From Micromonospora mirobrigensis (GTDB lineage: Bacteria > Actinomycetota > Actinomycetes > Mycobacteriales > Micromonosporaceae): a stretch of 64,000 bases of DNA. Below the pieces are notes generated by a model. It ran no database searches. It was not told the DNA's origin and was given only the letters and a program-made list of their open reading frames with translations. Below, piece by piece: positions 7,149 through 15,567 of the stretch (positions are counted from its first letter, which is position 1; each line of letters starts with the position of its first letter). The translations under genes and the position numbers were made by a program. The DNA lies in NCBI RefSeq assembly GCF_900091555.1, contig NZ_FMCX01000001.1, positions 1,426,001 to 1,490,000 on the forward strand. The letters are read 5' to 3'.

Positions 7149-9740
7149 TCAGGCGGCGGTGACCGCCAGGGCGTCCTTGCTGTCGGCGAGGTCGACCCGG
7201 ACGGTGTCGCCGTCACGGATCTGGCCGGCGAGCAGCGCCCTGGCGAGCTGGTCGCCGATCGCCGACTGGACCAGTCGGCGCAGCGGCCGGGCGCCGTAGA
7301 TCGGGTCGTACCCGTGCTCGGCCAGCCACCCACGTGCGGACTCGGTGATGTCCAGCGCCAGGCGACGATCCGCAAGACGGCTTCGCATACGGTCGAGCTG
7401 GATGTCCACGATGGCCCGCAGGTCGGCGCCCTGAAGGGCGGCGAAGACCACGATGTCGTCGAGCCGGTTGAGGAACTCCGGCTTGAAGTGCGACCGGACC
7501 ACCGCGAGGACGCCCTCCCGGCGCTGCTCCTCGGCCAGCGTCAGGTCGCTGATCACCGACGACCCGAGGTTGGAGGTGAGGATCAGGATCGCGTTGCGGA
7601 AGTCGACCGTACGACCCTGGCCGTCGGTGAGCCGACCGTCGTCGAGCACCTGGAGCAGGATGTCGAAGACGTCCGGGTGGGCCTTCTCCACCTCGTCCAG
7701 CAGGATCACCGAGTAGGGCCGGCGGCGCACCGCCTCGGTGAGCTGGCCGCCCTCCTCGTAGCCGATGTAGCCGGGCGGGGCGCCGACCAGGCGGGCCACG
7801 GAGTGCTTCTCGCCGTACTCGCTCATGTCGATGCGGACCATGGCCCGCTCGTCGTCGAAGAGGAACTCGGCGAGTGCCTTGGCCAGCTCGGTCTTGCCGA
7901 CACCTGTCGGCCCGAGGAAGAGGAAGCTGCCCGTGGGGCGGTCCGGGTCGGCGACACCGGCCCGGGCCCGGCGCACCGCGTCGGAGACGGCGCCCACCGC
8001 CTCGGCCTGGCCCACCACCCGGGAGCCCAGCGACTCCTCCATCCGGAGCAGCTTGGCGGTCTCCCCCTCCAGCAGCCGGCCGGCGGGGATGCCGGTCCAG
8101 GAGGCGACCACGGCGGCGATGTCGTCCGCGCCGACCTCCTCCTTGAGCATGGCGCCGTCGGCCTGGAGCCCGGCCAGCTCCTCCTCGGCCTGCTTCAGCT
8201 CGACCTTGAGGGCGGGGATCCGCCCGTAGCGCAGCTCGGCGGCGCGCTCCAGCTCGCCGTCCCGCTCGGCCCGCTCGGCCTCGCCGCCGAGGCGCTCCAA
8301 CTCCTCCTTGGCGGTGGAGAGCTTGGTGATGTGGCTCTTCTCGGTCTGCCAGCGCTCGGAGAGGGCGGTCAGCTGCTCGCGCTTGTCGGCCAACTCCTTG
8401 CGCAGCCGCTCCAGCCGCTCGGCGGAGGCGGCGTCCGGCTCCTTGGCCAGCGCCATCTCCTCGATCTCGAGGCGGCGGACCGCCCGCTCGATCTCGTCCA
8501 CCTCGACCGGCCGGGAGTCGATCTCCATGCGCAGCCGGGAGGCGGACTCGTCGACCAGGTCGATCGCCTTGTCCGGCAGGAACCGGTCGGTGATGTAGCG
8601 GTCGGAGAGCGACGCGGCGGCGACCAGCGCGGCGTCGGTGATCCGTACGCCGTGGTGCACCTCGTAGCGCTCCTTGAGGCCGCGCAGGATGCCGATGGTG
8701 TCCTCGATGGTCGGCTCGCCGACCAGCACCGGCTGGAAGCGGCGCTCCAGCGCCGGGTCCTTCTCGATGTGCTCGCGGTATTCATCCAGGGTGGTCGCGC
8801 CGACCATCCGCAGCTCGCCGCGGGCCAGCATCGGCTTGAGCATGTTGCCGGCGTCCATCGAGCCCTCGCCCTTGCCGGCGCCGACGACGGTGTGCAGCTC
8901 GTCGAGGAAGGTGATGACCTGGCCGTTCGAGTTCTTGATCTCCTCCAGGACCGACTTCAGCCGCTCCTCGAACTGGCCGCGGTACTGCGCGCCGGCCACC
9001 ATCGCGCCGAGGTCGAGCGAGACCAGCTTCTTGTCCCGCAGCGACTCGGGCACGTCGCCGGCCACGATCCGCTGGGCCAGGCCCTCGACGATCGCGGTCT
9101 TGCCGACGCCGGGCTCGCCGATCAGCACCGGGTTGTTCTTGGTACGCCGGGAGAGCACCTGGATCACCCGGCGGATCTCGGAGTCCCGGCCGATCACCGG
9201 GTCGATCTTGCCGTCCCGGGCGCTGGCGGTCAGGTCCACGCCGTACTTGGCCAGGGCCTGGTAGGTCTGCTCGGGGTCGGCGGTGGTGACTCGCCGGTCC
9301 CCGCCCCGCACGGTCGGGAAGGCGGCGACCAGGTTCTCCTCGGTGGCGCCGGAGTTGCGCAGCGCGACGGAGACCGCGCCACCCACCCGGGCCAGGCCGG
9401 CGAGCAGGTGCTCGGTGGAGGTGTACTCGTCGCCCAGCGGCCGGGCGATCTGCTCGGCGGCACCGATGGCGTTGACGAACTCGCGGGCCAGCGTGGGCTC
9501 GGCGATGCTGGAGCCGCGCGCGGCTGGCAGGGCGTCGACCGAGCGCTGGGCGACCCGGCGCAGCTCGGCGGGGTCGGCCCCGACGGCGCGCAGCAGGCCG
9601 GCGGCGGTCGAACCCTCGGTGTCGAGCAGGGCGAGCAGCAGGTGCCAGGGCTCCACGGTGGCGTGCCCTCGCTGGTTGGCCTGGGCGACGGCACCGGTGA
9701 TGGTCTCGCGGCTCTTGGTGGTGAGGCGTTCCGTGTTCAT
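7149..9740 (-). CDS. clpB: ATP-dependent disaggregase ClpB
   Basis: An 863-residue Hsp100 AAA+ chaperone that works with DnaK/DnaJ/GrpE to extract proteins from aggregates in the cytosol. Domain order is canonical: an N domain of two Clp repeats (residues 1-145), AAA-1 with Walker A GEPGVGKT (208-215) and sensor [13 protein letters not shown], a long coiled-coil middle domain (about 400-530), then AAA-2 with [21 protein letters not shown] and [10 protein letters not shown]. The ATG was chosen because GGGGGAG sits just upstream and it starts at the usual N-terminus; a longer frame would run through the operator. A perfect HAIR box at 9784-9808 shows it belongs to the HspR heat-shock regulon. 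Full length, no missing motif. Confidence 0.97.
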   Translation of the reverse strand: MNTERLTTKSRETITGAVAQANQRGHATVEPWHLLLALLDTEGSTAAGLLRAVGADPAELRRVAQRSVDALPAARGSSIAEPTLAREFVNAIGAAEQIARPLGDEYTSTEHLLAGLARVGGAVSVALRNSGATEENLVAAFPTVRGGDRRVTTADPEQTYQALAKYGVDLTASARDGKIDPVIGRDSEIRRVIQVLSRRTKNNPVLIGEPGVGKTAIVEGLAQRIVAGDVPESLRDKKLVSLDLGAMVAGAQYRGQFEERLKSVLEEIKNSNGQVITFLDELHTVVGAGKGEGSMDAGNMLKPMLARGELRMVGATTLDEYREHIEKDPALERRFQPVLVGEPTIEDTIGILRGLKERYEVHHGVRITDAALVAAASLSDRYITDRFLPDKAIDLVDESASRLRMEIDSRPVEVDEIERAVRRLEIEEMALAKEPDAASAERLERLRKELADKREQLTALSERWQTEKSHITKLSTAKEELERLGGEAERAERDGELERAAELRYGRIPALKVELKQAEEELAGLQADGAMLKEEVGADDIAAVVASWTGIPAGRLLEGETAKLLRMEESLGSRVVGQAEAVGAVSDAVRRARAGVADPDRPTGSFLFLGPTGVGKTELAKALAEFLFDDERAMVRIDMSEYGEKHSVARLVGAPPGYIGYEEGGQLTEAVRRRPYSVILLDEVEKAHPDVFDILLQVLDDGRLTDGQGRTVDFRNAILILTSNLGSSVISDLTLAEEQRREGVLAVVRSHFKPEFLNRLDDIVVFAALQGADLRAIVDIQLDRMRSRLADRRLALDITESARGWLAEHGYDPIYGARPLRRLVQSAIGDQLARALLAGQIRDGDTVRVDLADSKDALAVTAA

Positions 9741-9783
9741 GGGCTCCCCCGGATCGGCGTGTCCACTAGGAAGGACACAACCA

Positions 9784-9808
9784 GAGTTGAGCCTATTCCG
9801 CTCAACTC
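9784..9808 (-). promoter_or_regulatory. HAIR operator (HspR-binding) upstream of clpB
   Basis: Perfect nine-base inverted repeat GAGTTGAGC - N7 - GCTCAACTC. It matches the HspR-associated inverted repeat consensus (CTTGAGT-N7-ACTCAAG) in its TTGAG/CTCAA cores and seven-base spacing. It lies about 44 bases before the clpB start, where it would cover the promoter. Confidence 0.9.
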
Positions 9809-9863
9809 CACAGATGTGACGGTCGCCACTCCTGGGCGCGTACCGCGCGTCGGAACTACCCAA

Positions 9864-9910
9864 GGGAACTACATAAACTAAATATTCAGCACGCCTCTTA
9901 TGTAGTTCCC
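9864..9910 (+). promoter_or_regulatory. Perfect inverted repeat spanning the fic promoter
   Basis: GGGAACTACATAA (9864-9876) and its exact complement TTATGTAGTTCCC (9898-9910) flank a 21-base AT-rich stretch with a -10-like TAAACT/AAATATT. A third half-site GGAACTAC occurs at 9852-9859. The right arm ends 15 bases before the Fic ATG. This arrangement looks like a repressor operator, possibly autoregulatory because the Fic protein ends in a winged-helix-like region. Confidence 0.8.
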
Positions 9911-9925
9911 AGCAAGGTGGCTCCG

Positions 9926-10978
9926 ATGCGAAGCTTCGCCAACCTCGACGTGCTGATCGGCCAGGTCCCCGGTGCGGTGGTCAACGCGCTGCTCACCGTG
10001 GACGTGGGCCGCGGGTCGGAAGCGCTCTACCGCGACCAGCTGCCCGGTCTCCTCAGCCAGCTGGCCAACCGTGCGAGGGTGGCCAGCATCACCGCCTCGT
10101 CAGCGATCGAGGGGGTGGTGGTGCCGGATCGGGCACGCGCGGATCGGATCCTCGCCGGCAGGGTCAGCCACCTGCGCAACCGAAGCGAACAGGAACTGGC
10201 CGGATACCGCGATGCCCAGGACTACCTCTTTCAGAGCTCGTGGCGTCCGCTCAACAGCGGCCTGCTGCTGCACCTGCACAAGATGCTGTTCGCCCACACA
10301 GCGGGACCCGGAGGTCGGTTCAAGACCGAGGACAACCTCGTCGTCGATCGCAACGCCGCGGGTGATCTCACCGTTCGTTTCCGCCCGGTGCAAGCCGCAG
10401 ACACCCCCTTCTACGTCTCGGAGCTCATCGACCGCTACCGCCACGAGGCGTCCGCTCAGCGCCACCACCCGGTGCTCCTGGTGGGCCTCTTCGCGCTAGA
10501 TCTCCTTGTCATCCATCCCTTCGAGGACGGCAACGGACGGGTGACCCGGGCACTGACCAATGCTCTGCTGATGGAGGCGGGCTACACCGTCTCCCGCTAC
10601 GTCAGCCTGGAACAACGGATCGCCGAGACGGCAGACCTCTACTACCAGGCGCTGCTGGACTCCACCCACGGCTGGCACGAGGATCAGGCTGATCCATGGC
10701 CCTGGCTGGGTTACTTCGTGGATGTCCTCGCCAACGCCTACCGCACCTTCGCGCAACGGGCGGCCGCGGACCGCTCCGACGGTTCCAAGCAGGACCGGGT
10801 ACGCGATTATGTCCTGAACCACGCACCTCTCGTGTTCCGGGTGGCAGACATTCGCACCGCACTACCAGGCGTGAGCGATCCGACCATCCGCGTGGTCCTC
10901 GATCGACTCCGTCGGGAGGGCGCCATCTTCCCAGAGGGGCTGGGACGCGGCGCGACGTGGCGACGCGCAGTCCGATGA
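9926..10978 (+). CDS. Fic-domain protein (probable AMP-transferase) with C-terminal winged helix
   Basis: A 350-residue protein. The Fic motif HPFEDGNGRVTR begins at His197 and matches the full HPFx(D/E)GNGRxxR signature, so nucleotide transfer (usually AMPylation) from ATP should be possible. Ser58-xxx-Glu62-Gly63 (SSAIEG) matches the inhibitory-helix motif (S/T)xxxE(G/N) placed N-terminal to the Fic core, as in class II Fic proteins, so the enzyme is probably self-restrained. The last 75 residues (VRDYVLNHAPLVF...) look like a winged helix. The ATG is preferred over a GTG three codons earlier because AAGGTGG then sits at normal spacing. Codon use is slightly less GC-biased than its neighbours and its promoter is AT-rich, hinting at horizontal acquisition. 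Confidence 0.9.
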   Translation: MRSFANLDVLIGQVPGAVVNALLTVDVGRGSEALYRDQLPGLLSQLANRARVASITASSAIEGVVVPDRARADRILAGRVSHLRNRSEQELAGYRDAQDYLFQSSWRPLNSGLLLHLHKMLFAHTAGPGGRFKTEDNLVVDRNAAGDLTVRFRPVQAADTPFYVSELIDRYRHEASAQRHHPVLLVGLFALDLLVIHPFEDGNGRVTRALTNALLMEAGYTVSRYVSLEQRIAETADLYYQALLDSTHGWHEDQADPWPWLGYFVDVLANAYRTFAQRAAADRSDGSKQDRVRDYVLNHAPLVFRVADIRTALPGVSDPTIRVVLDRLRREGAIFPEGLGRGATWRRAVR

Positions 10979-11020
10979 TCGGATCCCATCCGGCGTCCGG
11001 CCTGCACGGCGTACGCCGGG

Positions 11021-11026
11021 TAGCCT
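11021..11026 (+). promoter_or_regulatory. -10 element TAGCCT of a leaderless promoter (khtT-like gene)
   Basis: TAGCCT lies seven bases before the GTG at 11034. No Shine-Dalgarno sequence is visible, so transcription probably starts at or next to the start codon. Confidence 0.5.
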
Positions 11027-11033
11027 CTCCCGG

Positions 11034-11531
11034 GTGCGAGTACGTGTCGAACAGACCCCCCTCCCGGGAATCGGTGTCCGTCATGACCTCATGACGGAGT
11101 CCGGTCGCCGGCTCGGCGTGGTCTCCCACCGCAATGGCCGCCGCGACCTCGTCCTGTACGACCCGGACGATCCCGACTCCTGCCAGCACGACATCCCGCT
11201 CACCGACGACGAGGCGGAGGCGCTGGCCGACATCCTCGGCGCGTCGCTGATGCTCGGCCAGCTCGCCGGACTGCGCGACCAGGCGGCCGGCCTGCTCACC
11301 GAGCAGATCGTGATCCCGGCCGGGTCGAAGTACGTCAACAAGCGGCTCGGTGACACCAAGGCACGCACCCGCACCAGCGCCTCGATCGTGGCGGTCCTCC
11401 GCAACGGCGAGGTCAACGTGTCGCCCGACCCCACCTTCCGCTTCGCGGCCGGTGACGTGGTGGTCGTGGTCGGCACCCGTCAGGGCCTCGACGGGGTCAC
11501 CTCGATCCTCGCCGAGACTCCGGACGGCTGA
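11034..11531 (+). CDS. Cation/H+ antiporter regulatory subunit, TrkA-C domain (KhtT-like)
   Basis: A 165-residue cytosolic regulator. The C-terminal half (residues about 85-165) is an RCK_C/TrkA-C domain: EQIVIPAGSKYVNKRL, TSASIVAVLRNGEVNVSPDP and the FAAGDVVVVVGTRQGL strand-loop typical of these ligand-binding folds. The N-terminal 80 residues resemble the accessory domain of KhtT-type subunits. It is followed five bases later by the antiporter gene, the same pairing as Bacillus khtT-khtU, where KhtT gates K+ efflux and binds c-di-AMP. Ligand binding by this protein is inferred from family only. The GTG appears leaderless. Confidence 0.88.
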   Translation: MRVRVEQTPLPGIGVRHDLMTESGRRLGVVSHRNGRRDLVLYDPDDPDSCQHDIPLTDDEAEALADILGASLMLGQLAGLRDQAAGLLTEQIVIPAGSKYVNKRLGDTKARTRTSASIVAVLRNGEVNVSPDPTFRFAAGDVVVVVGTRQGLDGVTSILAETPDG

Positions 11532-11536
11532 CGCGT

Positions 11537-12748
11537 ATGCACCAAACCGCCAAACTGCTCATCGAGGTCGGCGCCCTGCTGCTCCTGCTCGGCCTGCTCG
11601 GGCGGCTCAGCCGGCGCTTCGGCCTCTCCCCCATCCCGCTGTACCTGCTCGCCGGGCTCGCCTTCGGCCACGGCGGGCTGCTGCCGCTCAACGCCAGCGA
11701 GGAGTTCTTCGCCGTCGGCGCCGAGATCGGCGTGATCCTGCTGCTGGTCATGCTCGGCCTGGAGTACAGCGCCAACGAACTGGTCGGCAACCTCCGCTCG
11801 GCGGCCCCCGCCGGGCTGATCGACGCGGCACTCAACGCCCTGCCCGGCTTCGCGTTCGCGATGCTGCTCGGCTGGGGCTGGGTGGCCGGGGTGGTGCTCG
11901 CCGGCATCACCTGGGTCTCGTCGTCCGGCGTGATCGCCAAGGTCCTCGGCGACCTGGGCCGGGTGGGTAACCGGGAGACCCCGGTGATCCTCTCCGTGCT
12001 GGTCATCGAGGACCTGGCCATGGCGCTCTACCTGCCCCTGGTCACCGCGCTGCTGGCCGGGGTCGGCCTGGTCAAGGGCGGCGTCGCGCTCGGCGTCGCG
12101 GTGCTCACCGTGGTCGTCGTGCTGGTGGTCGCCATCCGGTACGGCCACCTGATCTCCGCCGCGCTCTCCGCCAAGGACCCGGAGGCGCTGCTGCTCGGCG
12201 TGCTCGGGTTGACCCTGCTGGTCGCCGGCCTGGCCGCCGAGCTCCAGGTCTCCGCGGCGGTCGGCGCGTTCCTGGTCGGCATCGCGCTCTCCGGGCCGGT
12301 GGCGCACCACGCCACCGAGCTGCTCTCCCCGCTGCGGGACCTCTTCGCGGCGGTCTTCTTCGTCTTCTTCGGCCTGGTCACCGACCCGAAGGACATGCCG
12401 CCGGTGCTGCTGCCGGCGCTGGCGCTGGCCGTGGTCACCATGGCGACGAAGCTGCTCACCGGCTATCTGGCCGCCCGGCGGGTGGGCATCGCCGAGCCCG
12501 GCCGCTGGCGGGCCGGCCTGGCGCTGATGCCGCGCGGCGAGTTCTCCATCGTCATCGCCGGGCTCGCGGTCGCCGCCGCCCATCCGGTCGATCCCCGGCT
12601 GGCCGCGCTGGCCACGGCGTACGTACTGATCACCGTGGTGACCGGGCCGATGCTGGCCCGGCTGCCCGACTTCGCCTGGTTCAAGGCGTGGTTGCGGCGG
12701 CGCGCGGTGGCGAGCCGGCCGCCGACCCCGGTGCCGACCGGCGACTGA
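11537..12748 (+). CDS. CPA2-family cation:proton antiporter (KhtU/Kef-like)
   Basis: A 403-residue membrane protein with about 12 hydrophobic segments and the CPA2 exchanger fold. Key features are IPLYLLAGLAFG near the start, the ion-site region VMLGLEYSANEL, ITWVSSSGVIAKVL, the acidic VLVIEDLAMALYLPL, and AAVGAFLVGIALSG. It lacks the C-terminal TrkA-N/RCK domain of Kef proteins, consistent with control by the separate KhtT-like subunit encoded immediately upstream. It should export K+ (or Na+) in exchange for H+ at the plasma membrane. A 14-bp stem terminator follows at 12760. Confidence 0.9.
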   Translation: MHQTAKLLIEVGALLLLLGLLGRLSRRFGLSPIPLYLLAGLAFGHGGLLPLNASEEFFAVGAEIGVILLLVMLGLEYSANELVGNLRSAAPAGLIDAALNALPGFAFAMLLGWGWVAGVVLAGITWVSSSGVIAKVLGDLGRVGNRETPVILSVLVIEDLAMALYLPLVTALLAGVGLVKGGVALGVAVLTVVVVLVVAIRYGHLISAALSAKDPEALLLGVLGLTLLVAGLAAELQVSAAVGAFLVGIALSGPVAHHATELLSPLRDLFAAVFFVFFGLVTDPKDMPPVLLPALALAVVTMATKLLTGYLAARRVGIAEPGRWRAGLALMPRGEFSIVIAGLAVAAAHPVDPRLAALATAYVLITVVTGPMLARLPDFAWFKAWLRRRAVASRPPTPVPTGD

Positions 12749-12759
12749 GCCGCCCGAGC

Positions 12760-12797
12760 GCCGGGGCGGGTCGGCCGTCCGGTCGACCCGCCCCGGC
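12760..12797 (+). terminator. Terminator after the antiporter pair
   Basis: Perfect 14-bp stem GCCGGGGCGGGTCG / CGACCCGCCCCGGC with a 10-base loop, starting 12 bases after the antiporter stop. Confidence 0.75.
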
Positions 12798-12926
12798 ATC
12801 CGGTGGGGAAGAACTCCCGGTCCGGGGCTTCCGCCGCAGGCCAGCGGCGCGCTACCGTGTCGCCCCAGCAGGCAGGGCTCGCGGGTGGCGGGTGCCCCCC
12901 GCGGGCGAACGCGGAAGGTTGGCCGG

Positions 12927-13358
12927 TTGACCGTGCAGGAGTCGACGTTCCACGGCTTCGCCAACCCCGTCGACCCGTCGCCGGCGGAGTTGCGGTCGTG
13001 GGCCTACCAGCCCGACTCGGTTCCGCTGGCCTCGATGCCGCCGGACTGGGACCTGCTGGTCGCCGGTGACCACCTGGTGGTCACCCTCTTCGACCTGGCG
13101 ATGGACCCGGCCTGCCCGGCCCGCCGGTTCGCGCTGCACTGCCTCTACATCTACGCCGCCGACGGCATCCGGACGAACTTCCGGGCCCACCCGAAGCGGC
13201 GCTTCCGCAAGCTGGTCGAGCAGGCCGAGCGCTCCGGCGACGAGCCGATGCGGACCTGGGCGCACAACAGCCGGGTGCTGCTGGCCCGCCCGCAGCTCTT
13301 CGTCTACCGGGACTGGTGCGAGGGCGGCCTGGTCCGGGAGGACCGCAAGATCGGCTGA
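12927..13358 (+). CDS. Conserved hypothetical cytosolic protein
   Basis: A 143-residue protein. I chose the TTG start (giving MTVQESTFHGFANPVDP) because GGAAGG lies about nine bases upstream; a GTG two codons later is an alternative. It is Trp/Arg/Asp rich with the motifs LRSWAYQPDSVPL, LALHCLYIYAADGIR-like helices and a C-terminal VYRDWCEGGLV. I do not recognise a family and see no membrane segment. A -10-like TACCGT lies about 70 bases upstream. It is a single gene, bounded downstream by a bidirectional terminator. Confidence 0.7.
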   Translation: MTVQESTFHGFANPVDPSPAELRSWAYQPDSVPLASMPPDWDLLVAGDHLVVTLFDLAMDPACPARRFALHCLYIYAADGIRTNFRAHPKRRFRKLVEQAERSGDEPMRTWAHNSRVLLARPQLFVYRDWCEGGLVREDRKIG

Positions 13359-13389
13359 CCGCACCGCCGGGCCCACGCCGGACGGCGAA

Positions 13390-13420
13390 CGGGCCGGGAC
13401 CCCCCGTGGGTCCCGGCCCG
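13390..13420. terminator. Bidirectional terminator between convergent genes
   Basis: Perfect 13-bp stem CGGGCCGGGACCC / GGGTCCCGGCCCG with a five-base loop. It sits between a plus-strand stop (13358) and a minus-strand stop (13436), so it can serve both. Confidence 0.8.
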
Positions 13421-13435
13421 CACGTCGGCGGATCG

Positions 13436-13645
13436 TCAGCCTTCCGATCCGCCCTGGTCGCGGCGTCTCGCCTCGTTTCGCCCCTGGTCGACGCCGTGGT
13501 CGACCTGGTCGGCGAACCTGCCGTTCTTGATCCGGTCGGCGAAGCGGCCCTCGGTGACCCGGTCGAATCTCTCCCGGACGTTCTCGGCCACCTTCTCGAG
13601 CCGGTCCTCCGCCTGCTGGGCAACCTTCTTCGCCGATTCCGCCAT
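13436..13645 (-). CDS. Small charged helical protein, Rv0909/MT0933-antitoxin-like
   Basis: A 69-residue protein. The ATG at 13645 was chosen over one five codons upstream because GGGGGAG lies just before it. It is a single long amphipathic helix (AESAKKVAQQAEDRLEKV) followed by two copies of a GRFAD(R/Q) motif (TEGRFADRIKNGRFADQVDHG). The layout resembles the small actinobacterial MT0933/Rv0909-type antitoxin-like proteins, but no toxin gene is adjacent, so a toxin-antitoxin role is doubtful. It is probably an abundant stress or coat-type small protein. Confidence 0.65.
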   Translation of the reverse strand: MAESAKKVAQQAEDRLEKVAENVRERFDRVTEGRFADRIKNGRFADQVDHGVDQGRNEARRRDQGGSEG

Positions 13646-13813
13646 GGCTCCCCCTGCCATTGGAGTCCGGATTGAGTTGGTTGGACCTGTTTCCGAGGCT
13701 AGCGGAACGGCCGGAGCCGCCGCAGGAGATCGGTGGAGAACCCCGAGATGCGGCGAACGGCGGCGTCCCGGGTGGGGACACCGCCGTTCGCGGAGGATTG
13801 GGGAGTCGGGCGG

Positions 13814-14257
13814 TCAGCGTTCCGGGTTGCGGCGGGGGCGCCAGACGACCAGCGCCGTCGAGGTGCGCGAGGTCGGCACCAGGTCACCGCGCGGGAAGCC
13901 GCCCAGCCCGGACTCCAGCTCGGCGATCCGCCGGTACGCGGCGTCCAGCTCCGCCTCCAGCCGGGCCACCCGCTGCTGGGCCTGCTCCAGCAGGCGCTCC
14001 AGGCCGATGATCCGCTTGACCCCGGCGAGGTTGACCCCCTCGTCCTGGCTGAGTCGCTGCACCTCGCGCAGCAGCACCACGTCCCGGACGCTGTACCGAC
14101 GGCCACCACCGGTGGCCCGGCCGGCCTGCACCAGGCCGAGCCGGTCGTACTGGCGCAACGTCTGCGGATGCATCCCGGCCATCCGCGCCGCGACCGAGAT
14201 CATCAGAACCTTGGCCTCGTACCCGGCGTCATCCGAACCGACGTACTCGCTCGACAT
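13814..14257 (-). CDS. hspR: MerR-family heat-shock repressor HspR
   Basis: A 147-residue DNA-binding repressor. The winged-helix N-terminus holds the MerR signature ISVAARMAGMHPQTLRQYDRLGLV and GGGRRYSVRDVVLLREVQRL. A coiled coil follows (residues about 85-120, LERLLEQAQQRVARLEAEL). HspR represses the dnaK operon and clpB by binding HAIR repeats and uses DnaK as co-repressor. Here it is the last gene of dnaK-grpE-dnaJ-hspR, and HAIR boxes are visible before dnaK (18303) and clpB (9784). The start ATG follows GGAGGTGAG. It reaches usual length, with an Arg-rich tail. Confidence 0.95.
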   Translation of the reverse strand: MSSEYVGSDDAGYEAKVLMISVAARMAGMHPQTLRQYDRLGLVQAGRATGGGRRYSVRDVVLLREVQRLSQDEGVNLAGVKRIIGLERLLEQAQQRVARLEAELDAAYRRIAELESGLGGFPRGDLVPTSRTSTALVVWRPRRNPER

Positions 14258-14288
14258 CCCGCTCACCTCCGCACGTACCGCCGTGGGG

Positions 14289-15482
14289 TCAACTGAATCG
14301 ACGCACCCGCGCGTCAAGATGTTCCCGTGCCGCCGGCGGGCTCTGCTCGGCGAACGTCTCCAACGCCGCACGGGCCTCGTCCGACACCTTCGCGGGGACC
14401 ACGACGTCCAGGGTGACCAGCAGGTCACCGGCCTGGCCGTCGCGGCGGACGACCCCCTTGCCCCGGGCCCGCAGCACCCGACCCGACGGCGTACCCGGTG
14501 GAACCCGCAGGGTCACCGTCCCGTCGAGGGTGGGCACCCGCAGGTCGGTGCCGAGCACCGCCTCGGTGAACGTGATCGGCACGTTGAGGGTCAGGTCGTC
14601 ACCGGTGCGTCCGAACAGCTCGTCCGGCCGGACCTTGATGTGCACGAAGAGGTCGCCGGCCGGGCCGCCCCGATCACCCGGCTCACCCCGCCCGGCGAGC
14701 CGGATCCGCTGCCCGTCGGCCACCCCGGCGGGCACCCGGACGTTCAGCGTGCGGGTCTTGGTGACCCCGCCGGTGCCATGGCACTCCGGGCACTTCTCCT
14801 CCACGATCGTGCCGACGCCCTGACAGTTGCGGCACGGCTCGGAGAAGCTGAACGACCCCTGGTTGCGGGTGGTCACCCCGGCACCGTGGCAGACCGGGCA
14901 GGTCACCGGCTGGGTGCCCGGCTTCGCACCGTTGCCGTGGCAGGTGTCGCAGACCCCGGGAGCGCGCAGCGTCAGGGGGAGGGTGACACCGCGTACGGCG
15001 TCGCCGAAGTCGAGCGCGACCTCCGCCTCCACGTCCCGCCCGCGGGCCGGACCGCGGGGACGGGCCGGGCCACCGGCGCCACCACCGCCGCCGGAGAAGA
15101 TCGAACTGAACAGGTCGGTGAAGCCGCCGCCGCCGAAGCGGGTGTCGCCGCCGGCGGCGGCGCCGCCGAACAGGTCGGAGACGTCGAACGGCACACCGCC
15201 GCCCGGCTGGCCACCGGCGCGGGCGCTGCGGCGGAACGCGCCCGAGCCGAACAGCGAGCGCATCTCGTCGTACTCGCGGCGCTTCTTGTCGTCGCCGAGC
15301 ACCGCGTACGCCTCGGAGACGGCCTTGAACCGCTCCTCGGCCAACGGGTCACCGGGGTTGTGGTCCGGGTGGGACTGCCGGGCCAGCTTCCGGTACGACT
15401 TCTTGATCTCGTCCGAGGAGGCGGACTTCTCCACGCCCAGCACGGCGTAGTAGTCCTTCTCGATCCAGTCCTTGGAACTCAC
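14289..15482 (-). CDS. dnaJ: Molecular chaperone DnaJ
   Basis: A 397-residue Hsp40 co-chaperone that stimulates DnaK ATPase and delivers substrates. It has the full type I layout: J domain with YYAVLGV and the HPDHNPGD motif (residues about 10-75), a Gly/Phe/Ala-rich linker (about 90-150), and four CxxCxGxG zinc-finger repeats (CDTCHGNG, CPVCHGAG, CRNCQGVG, CPECHGTG). C-terminal beta domains with VRVPAGVADGQRIRL follow. The GTG start gives the expected MSSKDWIEKDYYAVLG N-terminus and has an upstream G-rich ribosome site. It lies 31 bases before hspR and 85 after grpE in the HspR-controlled operon. Confidence 0.97.
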   Translation of the reverse strand: MSSKDWIEKDYYAVLGVEKSASSDEIKKSYRKLARQSHPDHNPGDPLAEERFKAVSEAYAVLGDDKKRREYDEMRSLFGSGAFRRSARAGGQPGGGVPFDVSDLFGGAAAGGDTRFGGGGFTDLFSSIFSGGGGGAGGPARPRGPARGRDVEAEVALDFGDAVRGVTLPLTLRAPGVCDTCHGNGAKPGTQPVTCPVCHGAGVTTRNQGSFSFSEPCRNCQGVGTIVEEKCPECHGTGGVTKTRTLNVRVPAGVADGQRIRLAGRGEPGDRGGPAGDLFVHIKVRPDELFGRTGDDLTLNVPITFTEAVLGTDLRVPTLDGTVTLRVPPGTPSGRVLRARGKGVVRRDGQAGDLLVTLDVVVPAKVSDEARAALETFAEQSPPAAREHLDARVRRFS

Positions 15483-15567
15483 CGGTCCACCCCCTTTCGA
15501 GTGACGTGCCCCGGCCACCCCGGCCGCCGTCGGGCGGCGGCCGGGGCGACCAGGACACGGTCGATCA

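Noticed and set aside
7314..9881. Long open frame on the plus strand opposite clpB
   Set aside because: It is antisense to a full, unmistakable ClpB, has low-complexity Gly/Asp/Val composition caused by the GC-rich codon pattern, and no ribosome site.
13436..13645. Toxin-antitoxin locus
   Set aside because: The small charged protein resembles an antitoxin-like family, but no toxin gene adjoins it on either side.
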